A stretch of 64,000 bases of DNA, taken from contig CM076154.1 in assembly GCA_038025085.1 (NCBI GenBank), positions 35,134,501 to 35,198,500 on the forward strand, given 5' to 3'. The notes beneath the pieces were generated by a model. That model saw only the letters and a list, made by a program, of their open reading frames with translations. It had not been told where the DNA came from and searched no databases. The stretch comes from Tetragonia tetragonoides. Taxonomy: Eukaryota > Streptophyta > Magnoliopsida > Caryophyllales > Aizoaceae. Each line of letters opens with the position of its first letter. Position 1 is the stretch's first letter. Positions 1-10,800 of this stretch are shown one piece after another. A program made the translations under genes and the position numbers.

Positions 1-2280
1 GTTCGTGACATGACTTCGGCACAAACAAAGCCATGTGCTATCTTGGCCGCTATTCAGGAAAAATTTTCCGAGGACAATGCAACTAGACGGCATGTGTACA
101 ACCACAGAGATCGTATAAGGAAACTTGATTTTGAAGAGAGAGATGTCATTGGTCAGTTTCATCATTTAGCTGTGGAGAATAAGTACGTACATTGGACAAG
201 AGCCGACCCAGCTACTAATGAGGTAACTCACGTGTTCATGGCACACCCTACATCAATTCAGTTACTTCGGTCTTTTCCTTGGTTGATTGGCTTAGATTCC
301 ACGTACAAAACAAACAAGTATAAGATGCCGTTTCTTGAGATAGTGGGGATGACTCCAAGCAATAAGAACTTCCTCATAGCTTATGCCATTATGAAGGATG
401 AGACTCAGGCAAGCTATGCGTGGGTCTTAGATAAGTTGAGGATGCTTATTGGAAATGATGTACACCCAACAGCAATTGTGACCGATCGTGAGCTAGGGTT
501 GATGAGACCTATTAGAGAGATATTTCCCGAGAGTGCCCATTTGCTCTGTACATGGCACATTAACAAAGTCGTTGAAGACAAAGTGTACAGACTTTGTGGA
601 AAAGATAAGCTTGTCGCGCAGAGGTTCAAGAACGGGAGGTGGAAAAATATCATGGAAGCTTCCACAGAAGTTGCCTACGATAGAGCAGTGCGTATGATGA
701 AGGATAGTTGGAGGAGTTACCCTCACGTGATATCCTATGTAGAGGAGACCTGGCTGAGATACAAAGAGATGTTTGTGGCTGCGTGGACGAATAAGGTGCT
801 ACACCTTGGCAACACTACGACTTGCAGGGTGGAGAGTGCACATGCCGCGCTAAAACAGTGGTTGAACTCCTCAACTGGAGCTTTGGATAATGTTTGGAAC
901 AAGGTCAACAAGTCAATCGAGTCACAAATAACTGAGATCAAGTACACACTTGAAGAGGGCAGAAGACGAAGAAGTGTGATGTACTCGGGTTTCCCATTCA
1001 ACTATCTGACCGGGTATGTTTCCCATTACTGCTTACAAATATTATGGGCTGAGCTGAACAGGATGAGAGAATTGAGTCACCAAGTATTTGATCGTTGCGG
1101 TTGTGTATTGAGATCCACTCATCAGATCCCGTGTGCGTGTGAGTTGAAAACGGCCACGGATACGGGCACGCCAATTAGCTTGAATAGTGTCCACGAATTT
1201 TGGCGAACACTCGTTATTAGTGATGCAGTGGAGATAGCTACGCTTGACATGACTGAGCATCCATCTGAGGACCATCGATACTTTCAGTCTCTGGTCGACG
1301 AGGTTAACGCAAGCGACCGGGCAGTTGTGCGCAACATATCTGTCCTTATGAATGAGCAGCTTCATCCTGAGGAAGCGAGTTACGTCGAGCCGGAAGCGAA
1401 CACGACAGTCAGAGGTCGACCGAGAGGGAGTTCTTCTACCAGACGTGATCCTAGTTCATGGGAGTACTCCCAGAGGGGTCGTGGTCGTGGTCGCCCTAGG
1501 TCATCCAGTTCGAGCCGCGGGCGTGGTCGTAGCTCATCCTCATCGAGTAACTTCGTAAACAGTACTGGTATGAAAACCCATAATTTATTAACATGTACAT
1601 AATGTTGTTACTTTTTGATAAGTACTATTATTGACTTTCTATTATATTGTCTTGCAGCTGGACACGCAATAGATATCACTGAATTCTATCATGTTAACAA
1701 AATTCCGGGAATCATCGTACCTTTCATTGAAGGATATCTCGATGTGCTTGGGGATGGTAATTGCGGTTTCCGTGTCATTGCGGACTACATTTTCGGAGAC
1801 CAAGAGCAATGGCGAGTGGCGAGAGTTTGCATTGCAAACGAACTCTTAGCTAACCGAGCATTGTACGAAACCCTATACATTGAAGGGGTCGACGCTGGTT
1901 ACCACCGTATTATGTGGGACGAAGGTGCGTGTAACTATGATCACTGGATGACAGTAATTGAGGATTTGTTCCCGATTGCCAACGTCTTCAATGCAGCGAT
2001 TATGTTATTTGGATACGGCAGCGGAAGGGGGTTATATTCTTGTTACACAGTGCTACCGTTCCAAGCACCTTCGACTGCTACACGTCCAAGTAGGGAAATT
2101 GTCATGTGTCATTTAGGTGATTCGTATTCCCATTATATCCGTCTGGATTTAGCCTCAGATTTCCCTGTTCCTCCGATATGCGAAGCATGGTTTACCCACC
2201 GTTCTGATAGTGTCGCTGGTTGGGAGCAAATGTATGTTACGCGAAGAGCACATTGGGATCGTTTAGCGAGGTCGACGTAA
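1..2280 (+). CDS. MULE transposase fused to OTU-like cysteine protease domain (5'-partial, two exons)
   Basis: Exons are 1-1567 and 1658-2280; the intron 1568-1657 is GT...AG (GTATGA / CTTGCAG) and keeps the frame. The first in-frame ATG is at 10, but the frame is open to the window edge, so the protein probably continues upstream, where FAR1-type proteins carry a DNA-binding zinc domain. Counting from that ATG (726 aa): MULE transposase core with DDE residues D96 (GLDST), D159 (VTDRE) and E275 (RVESAH), the family CxWH motif at 180-183, and a SWIM-like cysteine segment near 365-400 (CGC...CAC). Next comes a low-complexity R/G/S-rich linker at 470-515, then an OTU domain with DGNC (D552, C555) and the catalytic histidine H678 in SHYIRLDL. 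The transposase would cut and move the element; the OTU part would be a deubiquitinase-like protease. The fusion is read from splice signals, not transcripts; without splicing the first exon stops at 1602. Confidence 0.82.
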
Positions 2281-2546
2281 TTGAATGTTTTGCGTGATTG
2301 TTATACTTATATCATTGTCACATTTTTGTGTGATTGTTATATTTTGCATGTGGAGAGTGGTCGTGATTATTGGAGGTAAATAAAACAACAAATTACAATA
2401 AAACAAAAAATGTAAATAACAAACAACAAATTACAATAACACAAAAAATGTAAATAACAAACAACAAATTACAATAACACAAATAAATAACAATAACAAT
2501 GAAACTCTTATATAAATATATAACAAATTCATCTAGGGTCAATACA

Positions 2547-4472
2547 TCATTTGGCAGCCCGCCAATCTCTCATAAACTCGTCCATAAATGATCGAGGACC
2601 TTCCGCTTGCTCCGGAGGAAGCGAAGTAATGTAAGACTCAAATCCGACGGCTAGACGATTCACCCACTGCAAAAAAAGTAACAATGAGTCTGAGTTCAGA
2701 GATATGTAATACGTAAAAATATATATATTTTAGTTAATCACTTACATAATCGCTGTTGGATCGTGGAGGAATCACAGGTGCTGCAGCGTCAGGTATCAGC
2801 CGAGGGTGGGAGTGATGGTAGTACCATGCGAGGTAGTCATCCGTACATGCTGTGGGATCTGACGTGGATGCCTGAAACCCATGGAGACTAAGAATGTAAA
2901 ATCCCGGGAACATACGCCAAGCATCAGATGAGATCCGTTCGGGGAAGACAACCTTGTACGAACGACTGCTCCATGACCTTATCGCTTTGACTGGCCTAAA
3001 GATCGGGGTCGGGATACTCTGTACGTACCCGATTTGTCGTAAACAACGACCAGGCATGTACGGTTCGATAATATCCCGATACTGTAGCCACCCCATGAAT
3101 ACAGTCCTCGGTACAGATACTGCCGGGTTAGAACCGTACGGCAGCCACACCACCTACATAGAAATGTTGAAAGTTACGGTGAAGTAAAAAAACATAGCAA
3201 ACGACGAAATAAATCATGAACACCGATAACTAAATGACGTACCTCTGTCGCTCGCAGATGATCCAAGCGTGTACGTAAGGAGTGCAGTCGAACTACGTCC
3301 TTGCCCTCAGCCAGGGCACCCCATACGGACGCACGGGGAGCCTCGTCGTCCCCGACAACCATCCGCTCCCGATGAGGTCGGAAGCAGGGAAAGTACTCGT
3401 ATATCCATGCCTGGAGGAGAGTTAGGCATCCGCAGATGCCCTGAGAATCCCCGCGACTAGCTATACCGAGCTGACGATATAGGAAGGCGAGGGCAGCAGA
3501 TCCCCAAGAGAAGTCATGCACCATATCGACACCGTTGTCCATCACCTCCATCACGCAGGAGGGTCTAATACGGTTACCACTCTTGTCGACAAACAAGGTG
3601 GATCCAATAAGTAACCACATCCAAGCTATCGCCTGGTTGTCCTCCACTTGCTCACGACAAAGCTCAAAAACCGACTCCGTGAGGACCGCACCGCCCTGCC
3701 AGTGGCTACACATCAGTTCCTCTCGGCTTACCCCGAGAACCTCCATGGCCGCCATCTGTAGCTGCCCATCCCGTCCCTCATTGAAAACGAGCTGTCCGTC
3801 TACAGGAATCCGAAGAATATGCCATACATCGTGCAACATGATCGTCATCTCTCCGAACGGCATGTGGAACGAGTTCGTATCCGGCTGCCACCTTTCCACG
3901 AATGCAGATATCAGGGGGAAGTCAATATGTCTGAACATAATGTCTGCCAGGTGTGATAACCCAGTCCCCTCGATCCGGGCCCTCATCTCGGCCGACATCT
4001 CCGCTCGCCACTGACTCAGCCGATGACAGACATTCCATCGGTTCTGACACTTCAAGAGACCCCTCGTCTCTCCATTCCACACACGAGACGCTACGTGGCC
4101 CAGGAAGCTCGGTATGACGCTATCATCCGCCGGCCCACCCTCCACAGGCTCTGTAACAAGCCACGTAGTGTCGTCCTCCGCTCTAGATCGTTTGCCAGTA
4201 CTGGACGACCCAGTACTAACAAACCTACCGCCTCTGCCCTTCACCACGCGCCAATCTGAGGATAATTCGACGCCAATCTCATCATCGTCTTGGTCACCCG
4301 AGTAGAACTCGCTAGTTGCGTAATCGTCTTGCTCAGCAGTCATCTCCCTCATCCGAACTGCCTCTCTCTGTCTCCGTACAGAGGCATCAATCCCGCGCGT
4401 CCTCGTGTGACGCGGTCCTGAACCAGCTAGTTCACTAAATAACCGAGGCAGCGATTTACCGGCTCCTCCCAT
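2547..4472 (-). CDS. Plant mobile domain (PMD) protein, 'PP7 long form homolog'-like, three exons
   Basis: Coding exons on the minus strand are 4472-3243, 3153-2746 and 2666-2547. All introns are GT-AG (donors GTACGT and GTAAGT) and phase 0, giving 585 aa. Residues ~95-410 show the PMD signature: a W-rich segment with HIDFPLISAFVERWQPDTNS, FGEMTIMLHDVWHILRIPVDG, and a later SWGSAALAFLYRQL...LLQAWIYEYFP stretch. Exon 2 begins VVWLPYG and exon 3 ends in a short W-rich tail. PMD proteins are aminotransferase-like in annotation but have no proven enzymatic role; many copies sit in MULE and gypsy transposons, and the host relatives MAIN/MAIL1 act in genome stability and transposon silencing. Here the gene is convergent with the transposase-OTU gene in the same element, so it is probably an accessory protein of the transposon. 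The reading frame is intact. Confidence 0.85.
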
Positions 4473-4507
4473 CTATCATTTCACATTTTTAATTAATTAA
4501 ACAATAA

Positions 4508-4509
4508 TC

Positions 4510-4542
<33 letters not shown>

Positions 4543-4636
4543 GATAAATAATAATAATAACAATAACAATAAATATTAATAATAATAATAATAATAATAA
4601 CAATAAATAATAATAATAATAATAATAATAACAATA

Positions 4637-4668
<32 letters not shown>

Positions 4669-4700
4669 TAAATAATGATAATAATAAAAATAAAAATAAA

Positions 4701-4769
<69 letters not shown>
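4508..4769. repeat. ATT/AAT microsatellite upstream of the PMD gene
   Basis: About 260 bp of near-uninterrupted AAT trinucleotide repeats with occasional AAC or AAA variants. It starts about 35 bp upstream of the PMD start codon, so it would fall in that gene's 5' leader or promoter. Reading frames across it give poly-Ile or poly-Tyr strings, which are artefacts. Confidence 0.95.
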
Positions 4770-4794
4770 TTTGTGTCGGTCGTCCGGCCTCAGG

Positions 4795-4980
4795 CGACTC
4801 ACCCAAGGGTGAGTCGTCCGCCGATCGCGACTCACCCTTGGGTGAGTCGCCTGAGGCCGGCGACTCGCCCAAGGGTGAGTCGTCGGCCGATCTCGACTCA
4901 CCCAAGGGTGAGTCGTCTGCGTCCGGCGACCACACTTGGGCGAGTCGCCGGTCTCAGGCGACTCACCCAAGGGTGAGTCG
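4795..4980. repeat. Six-copy array of a 22-bp palindrome at 33-bp period
   Basis: Copies begin at 4795, 4828, 4861, 4894, 4927 and 4959, i.e. steps of 33, 33, 33, 33 and 32. The core has arms CGACTCACCC and GGGTGAGTCG around a central AA (TT in the second copy). Copies 1, 2, 4 and 6 are perfect palindromes, copy 3 has one change, and copy 5 is the most degraded. Spacers are 10-11 bp, GC-rich and partly reverse complements of one another (CCTGAGGCCGG against CCGGTCTCAGG). The array lies between the PMD promoter and the transposon end. It could be a transposase-binding or bidirectional control region, or a structure-forming minisatellite. Confidence 0.93.
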
Positions 4981-4997
4981 CGATCGGCGGACGACTG

Positions 4998-5271
4998 ACG
5001 CAAAAAAAAAAAAAAAAAAATTCAATTCAAACAAAAAAAAAAAAATTTTCGAAAAGTTACCCCCCGGCGCCTTCGGTCGCCGCCTCCCTCGCCGTCGAAA
5101 CCTCTGCCGCCGCTGCCGCTAGCACTTGACATGGTGGTGGTGGTGGTGGTGGTGGTGGTTGCCGGTGTGATGGTGTGGTGGTGAGGATGAGTGAGGAAGA
5201 GAGGATGAGTGAGAGTGAGTGAGGAAGAGAGGATGAGTGAGAGTGGATGAGTGAGGAAGAGGGGTGGGTGA
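4998..5271. repeat. MULE subterminal low-complexity block
   Basis: In order: two A-runs, a GC-rich stretch of CCG/CCT triplets, a (GGT)n run near 5131-5160, and imperfect tandem copies of GATGAGTGAGGAAGAG between about 5182 and 5262. No gene is seen. Subterminal tandem repeats of this sort are common in MULEs. Confidence 0.7.
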
Positions 5272-5327
5272 GGGTAAAATTGGAAAGTGGGGAGGGCGGT
5301 AGCTAGTAAAAAGGGGCGGTATTTAGC
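5272..5327 (-). repeat. Right terminal inverted repeat of the MULE
   Basis: Read on the minus strand it begins GCTAAATACCGCCCC, has a second CTACCGCCC about 20 bp further in, and ends AATTTTACCC. The same order (terminal ACCGC motif, second ACCGC motif, then AATTACCC) is found at the right end of the 10801-11582 element and largely at its left end. The exact terminal base is inferred from that comparison. Confidence 0.75.
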
Positions 5328-5534
5328 AATTCACAAAGAAAATGGAGAGAAAGGGTCCATCTTTAATGTTAGCCAGTTGGCCTTTTTATCCTTTTCAAAA
5401 ACGCATGTTAAAAGTTTGGGCTGAAAGTTGGGGCCAGGCCTAGGCCAGCCCCTAGGAAGCTGTCTTTTTTATTGGAGTGAATGAGGAGTTTGAGATGAGA
5501 TTTTAGAGGGCTCCTCGAGTCCTCGTGCAACATA

Positions 5535-5811
5535 CTTCCTTCGGCCCCTTTTTATGTTAGTAGTTTTTATTTTAGTCCGTCCTCTCTTTACGTTGGTACT
5601 TCCGTTTTCAGTAAGAAAAAAGTAATGAGGTTACTTATATACCCACTTAAGGGTCCACCATATTCTCTCTCATACTTCTTGCACCACAAGGGACTACAGT
5701 ATTCTCTCTCATACTTAAGCAAGGGTCTTTCAGTCATTTTTTAGCCAAAATTTCCTTGTCTTAAACTTCGTTCCAAGTCAAACTACCAACGTAAAGAGGG
5801 GACGGAGGCAG
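5535..5811. mobile_element. Stowaway-type MITE
   Basis: A 277-bp stretch with terminal inverted repeats of the CTCCCTCCGTCCC type. The left end is TTCCTTCGGCCCC followed by TTTTTATGTTAGTAG; the right end reads GCCTCCGTCCCCTC then TTTACGTTGGTAG on the other strand. It is flanked by TA on both sides (5533-5534, 5812-5813), as expected for a Tc1/Mariner-derived MITE. Confidence 0.75.
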
Positions 5812-5830
5812 TACATTCTAATTATATATA

Positions 5831-6083
5831 CCCCTTTTGTTTATTTTTATTAGACTTCTTAGTTGCATTTTTACGGTGTTTAATGTATTACTTTGCCCAT
5901 TAATATTTATAAATATGCAAGTAAAATTTACAAATTTGATATTTTGAAAATACATTTCACAAGAAATCTAATGCATATAATTTCAAATCATAACTAATAG
6001 AGATTTTTAATATATTTACGATGAAAGTCATAAAATTTGATCTCAAAAAGGTAAATGCTAAATTTAAAAGAGAACGAAGGGAG
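5831..6083. mobile_element. Second Stowaway-type MITE
   Basis: A 253-bp element. The left end CCCCTTTTGTTTATTTTTAT matches the reverse complement of the right end, CTCCCTTCGTTCTCTTTTAA, with several mismatches. TA dinucleotides flank both sides (5829-5830, 6084-6085). It starts only 20 bp after the previous MITE. Confidence 0.6.
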
Positions 6084-6139
6084 TATATAATAAGATAATA
6101 TGGTCTATTTTCAAAAAAATAATAATCATAATCATAATA

Positions 6140-7395
6140 TCTATATATTATAGGCATTTTCTGACAGCATTGGAGGCGTCCACCTAAGCGAGCCATGGTA
6201 ATAAAATTTCAAAATAAAATATAAAATAAAAATAAATGTTTTGGTATAAAATATATACTAAAGTTGTACTTTCCTAAATTCTTAAAGACTACACTATTAA
6301 TTAGAGTTTTAGAATATATATTAAAGTTGTACTTTCCTAAATCATTAAATAGTAGACTATTAGATCTTAAAAGCATATAACTTTAGTTTCATTGCTTAAG
6401 AAATTAAAATTCTTACACCATTGGAACGAGTACGAAATATCCTTTCAAATGAGGCTCATTTGTAGTATGTTTTATGGATTTACAACATTAGATGTGTTCA
6501 CCTAAAAAGGTAATCAGTAATTAGCTTAACAAGCTGACACAACTAAAGAGTTACTTGTAAAAATAAGAGAAAAGACATGTATATTAGCTATACAAATTTA
6601 AAAAACAATCTCAAGGTAAAATATAATAAAAAAGAGTATGTGTAGAATAAATAAATAAATGATGAATCTAAAATGATTCTAGGTTCAATCTTTAATAGGA
6701 AACTTTACCATTATCACGTATAATTTATAACTGTACGTAATATACCGATCCCCCATGTTATTTTAGGGTTCCAATTTATGTTCCCTTCAACTCTAAAATT
6801 ATTACTGTACTCCCTGCGGACCACAAATAAAATTACATTGTACTTGTTGCGTTCTTCAAGGCAGTACTTTGATCGCATATAACTTTGAAAAAACAAGCAA
6901 GCATTGAAATATTTTTTTCTATTCAAAGGTTTACGTCTAAAACTTCTTTTTTTTGAAAAGTAGTTTCGTATACATTATACATTTAAACTGATTTTACCAT
7001 AAAAGAAGGATCATATCTTTGAAACGTTAGTTGAACACTTATAAGTTATATCAACATGTATTGGCTTAACAACATCAAGCTTAGAAAGACTTTGAAACTA
7101 TTACCGGCCTCTTGGATCATGTAACATATGGGATGGGTTAATTAATAGTTAATTGAAATTGATGATAAGAGTTTAAATTAGATAAGATGCCCTATAAAGT
7201 CATAGTAATCTTATTATATGACATTCATGATATTAAATTGATTATATAAATATTTATCCATATATTACTAATAGTTTTTCATAAGTGACAATTACACTTT
7301 GATTTTTCGATGAGACTAAAAATCATGTTATATTAGTTTATTATATAATAGCAGTTCGTGCAACGCACGGACATACTATACGGGCATCCACCTAG
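6140..7395 (+). mobile_element. Non-autonomous Helitron
   Basis: The 5' end is TCTATATATTATAGGC and continues into a segment (GGAGGCGTCCACC) typical of plant Helitron starts. The 3' end has a short hairpin with stem CGTGC and GCACG around AAC (7357-7369), then CTAG at 7392-7395. The element lies between host A (6139) and T (7396), the Helitron insertion rule, and there is no target duplication. The 1256-bp interior is AT-rich and has no Rep/helicase coding, so it would need an autonomous partner. Confidence 0.7.
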
Positions 7396-7837
7396 TATTA
7401 AGATATATGGTCATGCTTTCTACACACCCTAATCAACTTCAACGACATACAAGCAAGGAACGATTTCTTTTAGGGCCGAACCAACTTCTCCAAACTGCAA
7501 GTGTTATTTTTATATGACTTTCTTTATACGAAAAAACTTGTATAAGACAATTTCAAGATGAGACGAATTACTTTAATAAAGAATAAGGGTCAAGAAGTCG
7601 GCGTTCTAAACAAACTCATACTCCTTTCAAATAACAATTACCACCTTCCAAAATACACTACAACATAAAATAGGAAATTACTTAAATCTACTACACAATC
7701 ATATTCCTACCTTTATTAGTCTACCTAAAGAACAATCACGTAAGTATTATCCAACCGGCCACGAAGTCTACTGCCATACATTAAGTAGCTTCTTCTTGCC
7801 AAAAACAACTCTCTTTCAGCTGTGACCACAATTAACA
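7396..7837. other. Non-coding stretch upstream of an F-box pseudogene
   Basis: AT-rich DNA with no reading frame of interest. It would have been the promoter of the F-box reading frame that starts at 7838. No clear core promoter element was identified. Confidence 0.5.
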
Positions 7838-8974
7838 ATGGCAGATTATCACTATTATTTCCCTGATGATATTATCATCACAATCCTCAAAAACCTTCCC
7901 CCAAAAACCCTAATAAAATTCCTTACAGTCTCAAAATCATGGTACTCTCTCATCAAAAACCCTAACTTCATCTCCACTCATCTTCATCACCACAACCAAA
8001 TTAATCACAATCACCCTCATCTATTCTCACTAGATTTCAAATCCCACGAGTACTCACTCTTTCAACAAGGAAAAACCTCCGAACAACGAACTCGCCTTCC
8101 TTGGCCGCCTCATCACAACCCCACTGGCCGTCCCTTCTACTCGGTCGCTGGCTCATGCAACGGCCTCATATGCTTATACTCCTACAATCGAACCACTAAT
8201 AATAATAATAACAATAATAATAATAACAGGCCAACCTTATCTTTGTGCCTTTGGAATCCTTCCGTTCATAATAAAGCACTCTTCCCTAATCCAACTCAAA
8301 TTTTCAACTCCCAATATCGTCTCACTCTCGGGTTTGGGTTTGATTCCTCGACAAACGATTACAAGGTGGTCGCCATATCTCCTTCATATGTTTATATTTT
8401 CTCACTCCTTCCGGGTCATGGAAGAGGGTTGTTGGACATCTTGGAACCCTTCATTCTCGTAAGATTAAATCCGGGGGGGCTACTTATGCTAATGGAGTTA
8501 TAGGACAGTCTTATCAGGAGATGAATTGTCCAAGTAAGGCTTTGGTTCTCAAGTTTGATGTACGTAAGGAGGTGTTTAGGGAGCTCGAACTGCCACTTGA
8601 TCATGTGCCTAATACTACCCTTGACGTGAACTTTAAATTGGCTGTAATCGATAGCTCGTTGTGCATGATCCATTTTGAATATTGTTACAATTCTGATAAT
8701 AGTAATCATCACTACTATGTTGTTTGGAAGATGAATAAGGATGATGAGTCTTGGACGGTTCTATTTAGGATTCAATTTGAATCATCATGTCCTGATCTCA
8801 AATGCAGTTTTACAGAATCAAGGTGTTTTTGTTAACAATGAGGGTAATAAAGTGGTTTGTTTTCGCGGGCTAGCATTTAGTTATACTCCAAGCTTGGTGT
8901 TGCTCGACAAATTTAGTAATATGCCATCTTGGATGAAGAAGAAGAGGAAGCGCAAGTTACTGTTGATTGATTAG
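7838..8974 (+). pseudogene. F-box protein gene, broken by two frameshifts
   Basis: The reading starts at ATG 7838 with an F-box (FPDDIIITILKNLPPKTLIK, about residues 8-50). It continues with an F-box-associated region (LWNPSVHNK, LGFGFDSSTNDYKVV). A poly-Asn run of ten residues comes from an AAT microsatellite near 8195-8225. Near 8400-8412 the homology jumps one frame (SGSWKRV...GVIGQSYQE continues in the next frame). Near 8810-8825 it jumps back to a C-terminal part ending in a basic KKKRKRK tail at 8974. F-box proteins recruit substrates to SCF ubiquitin ligases. No plausible intron explains either shift, so this is a pseudogene unless the two single-base changes are sequencing errors. Confidence 0.75.
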
Positions 8975-9066
8975 GGCACAATATATATTGTTTGTAAGTT
9001 GTGGACCTGTTACTTATTTGGATGTGTTTTTGAGTTCCTGTTGTTATTTTAAACACTTTTCGTTTG

Positions 9067-9068
<2 letters not shown>

Positions 9069-9115
<47 letters not shown>
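9069..9115. repeat. (AT)n microsatellite
   Basis: An uninterrupted AT dinucleotide run ending in a T-run that belongs to the adjacent SINE tail. It may have grown from the A-tail of that SINE. Confidence 0.95.
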
Positions 9116-9130
<15 letters not shown>

Positions 9131-9354
9131 CTAAACAGAAAGAGAGAGCAAGTGAATGAATTGCGACCGAGGCACCCCCGGTTACGTCATGTTCGGACTC
9201 TCGTGTTCAATAGCGAACATATTATCAAACTAGCTGAATAACTTTCCTAGAAACCAGCAGATACAAGGCATATAAGGGAGAATGGGGATTCGAACCCATA
9301 ACCTTACTCCAAACCACTTGAGAGTAAGTTTGGAACCACTAAACCACCCTCTCA
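9116..9354 (-). mobile_element. tRNA-derived SINE
   Basis: On the minus strand the 5' part carries an A-box-like TGGTTTAGTGG and a B box GGTTCGAATCC about 45 bp apart, followed by a non-tRNA body of about 160 bp and an A-tail (the T-run at 9116-9131). RNA polymerase III would transcribe it from the internal boxes. No clean target duplication is visible. The tRNA-like part does not fold into a convincing acceptor stem, so it is not a tRNA gene. Confidence 0.7.
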
Positions 9355-10307
9355 TTAATTGGTTCACAAAAATTCGTATGATAAACCACTTTTGTACTCA
9401 AGACTGGCTCCCAATTGCAAACCTCTGCTTATAAAACTTGTAAGGTATGATAAAACTTGTAATTTAAATTTCTGCTCTCAGCAAGGGATGATCGAGATCC
9501 GATCCCTTCAAATAATTAAGAGTATCTTACAAGTTTTATTAGTTTCCTTATTATGTACCCGTATGAGTGGAGTCTTTTAGTATTTGCTTTCCTAGTTTAT
9601 TTAGGACTTAGGAGTCAAAAAAGTGAAATCTTTTATAGTCAAAAGGTCTTCTATGAGTCGGCCTCAAGGTAAGATTCCCTCCATAGCTAAGTATGACATA
9701 AGCATGACGTCATGCTTGTCAAAAAAGGCCTCATTTGAGCCGCCTCATATGAGTTTTTGTGTTTTACATTTGAGCCAAAGAACAAGCCCGAATAAAGGTG
9801 CCACTCTTGTTTCCACCGTAACACCCAAAAATATTCTACAATACAATTCCTTCATTTTCTACAAACGATGAACAAATCCAACATTTCCTAGCTTCAATAA
9901 GTAGGATCAAGGTTTGTTGTTCACATGCAGTTAGCCTGTGAAGCACTAGTTGAGTAGGAAAATCTCCACTAAACAGTTGAGTGTGTTTCCATATTCTTTA
10001 GCACTTTTCTTCATCTTTCACATCCCAAATTCTCTTTTGAGATTTAAATTTCTATCACCTTTGTTTATGGGTTCCCTTCATATGTACTCGTTCTTAAACT
10101 TGTCCATGCTTCTTTTGGGTGAGTCACAAGACATTATTCTCGCCCATCGCCCTTCATGGTGAACATAGATGCCGTTGGGTCCCAAGCACTTCATGTATGT
10201 TCAACTGAAGAGAATACACCTACCCTAATTGCATACCACTTAAAGTTTCCACGTGTATTTCTTTGTTCTCCCTTGTCTATGTTGTTTTCACCAGTTGCTC
10301 AATGATA
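9355..10307. other. Intergenic stretch, no gene seen
   Basis: No supported coding region. It holds a perfect 16-bp palindrome AGCATGACGTCATGCT at 9701-9716, inside a short dispersed repeat that recurs near 32655-32735 (shared TGACGTCATGCTTG and CCTCATATGA). From about 10230 the sequence begins to match the region near 20280, upstream of the intact F-box gene. Confidence 0.5.
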
Positions 10308-10451
10308 GTCCCAGCTCCATGTAGCAACATGGAGTCCTCTGCCCTTCTATCTCTCCTTCACCCATTTTCTCTCTCCTGCCATTTTTTCTCTCTCCTGCCT
10401 GGGGATTTCACCGGACTCACCCAACTCCACGAAGCTCCGTGGAGCTGGGAG
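10308..10451. mobile_element. Small TA-flanked MITE with hairpin ends (copy A)
   Basis: A 144-bp element flanked by TA. Each end can itself fold: CCAGCTCCATG...CATGGAG on the left, CTCCACGAAGCTCCGTGGAG on the right. The two ends also pair as a terminal inverted repeat (CCCAGCTCCA). The middle holds two CTCTCTCCTGCC repeats. A second copy in the opposite orientation is at 41555-41706. The related sequence near 20.3 kb lacks it, so the insertion is recent relative to that duplication. Confidence 0.65.
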
Positions 10452-10800
10452 TATATAAAAATTTGTATGTTTTCACCTATGTTGATCCGTGTTTAATTTA
10501 TTTCAGGTCAAGTCAGTTCAATTGTAGTCAATTTTATTCGATTCAGTTTAGTTATTCAACATATTTTTTTCCTCGGGGTTCTGTTTAGTTAACTAGAATA
10601 AGCATACCCCTATCCAGACCATTATCTTAGGAAAAAAATTGATTCCTTTATATACACAACTTTAAAACTTGATCATGACCTCTAACAAGAATTTTTGTGT
10701 GTTATCTTCATCAATTGAACTGAATTTAAATGAATAGTAAGATATGAGACAATAATGAATAAACTAAACTCATTAAAGTGAATTGATTTTCAAACAATTC

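Larger units (their letters stand above)
1..5327 (+). mobile_element. Mutator-like element (MULE), right part, autonomous type
   Basis: The left end lies outside the window. Inside are a MULE transposase fused to an OTU domain (+), a convergent plant mobile domain gene (-), a microsatellite, a palindrome array and a right terminal inverted repeat ending in TATTTAGC near 5327. The reverse complement of that end starts GCTAAATACCGCCCC and repeats a CTACCGCCC motif about 20 bp further in. The same terminal motif recurs at both ends of a 782-bp element at 10801-11582, which supports this being a real element end. The 9-bp target duplication cannot be checked because the left end is missing. Confidence 0.82.

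Noticed and set aside
4795..4980. CRISPR-like array (repeats with 11-bp spacers)
   Set aside because: Spacers are far too short and partly repeated, the host is a plant, and no cas genes exist. It is a palindromic minisatellite.
4497..5003. Open frames with poly-Ile/poly-Tyr and SPLGES repeats
   Set aside because: They arise from the AAT microsatellite and the 33-bp array (33 bp = 11 codons, so frames stay open). No gene context.
8395..8420. A small intron instead of a frameshift in the F-box gene at 7838
   Set aside because: No GT...AG pair of plausible size removes the problem. A one-base loss explains it better.
9280..9355. tRNA gene on the minus strand
   Set aside because: A and B boxes are present but the acceptor and anticodon arms do not pair well, and a body with A-tail follows, so it is a SINE.
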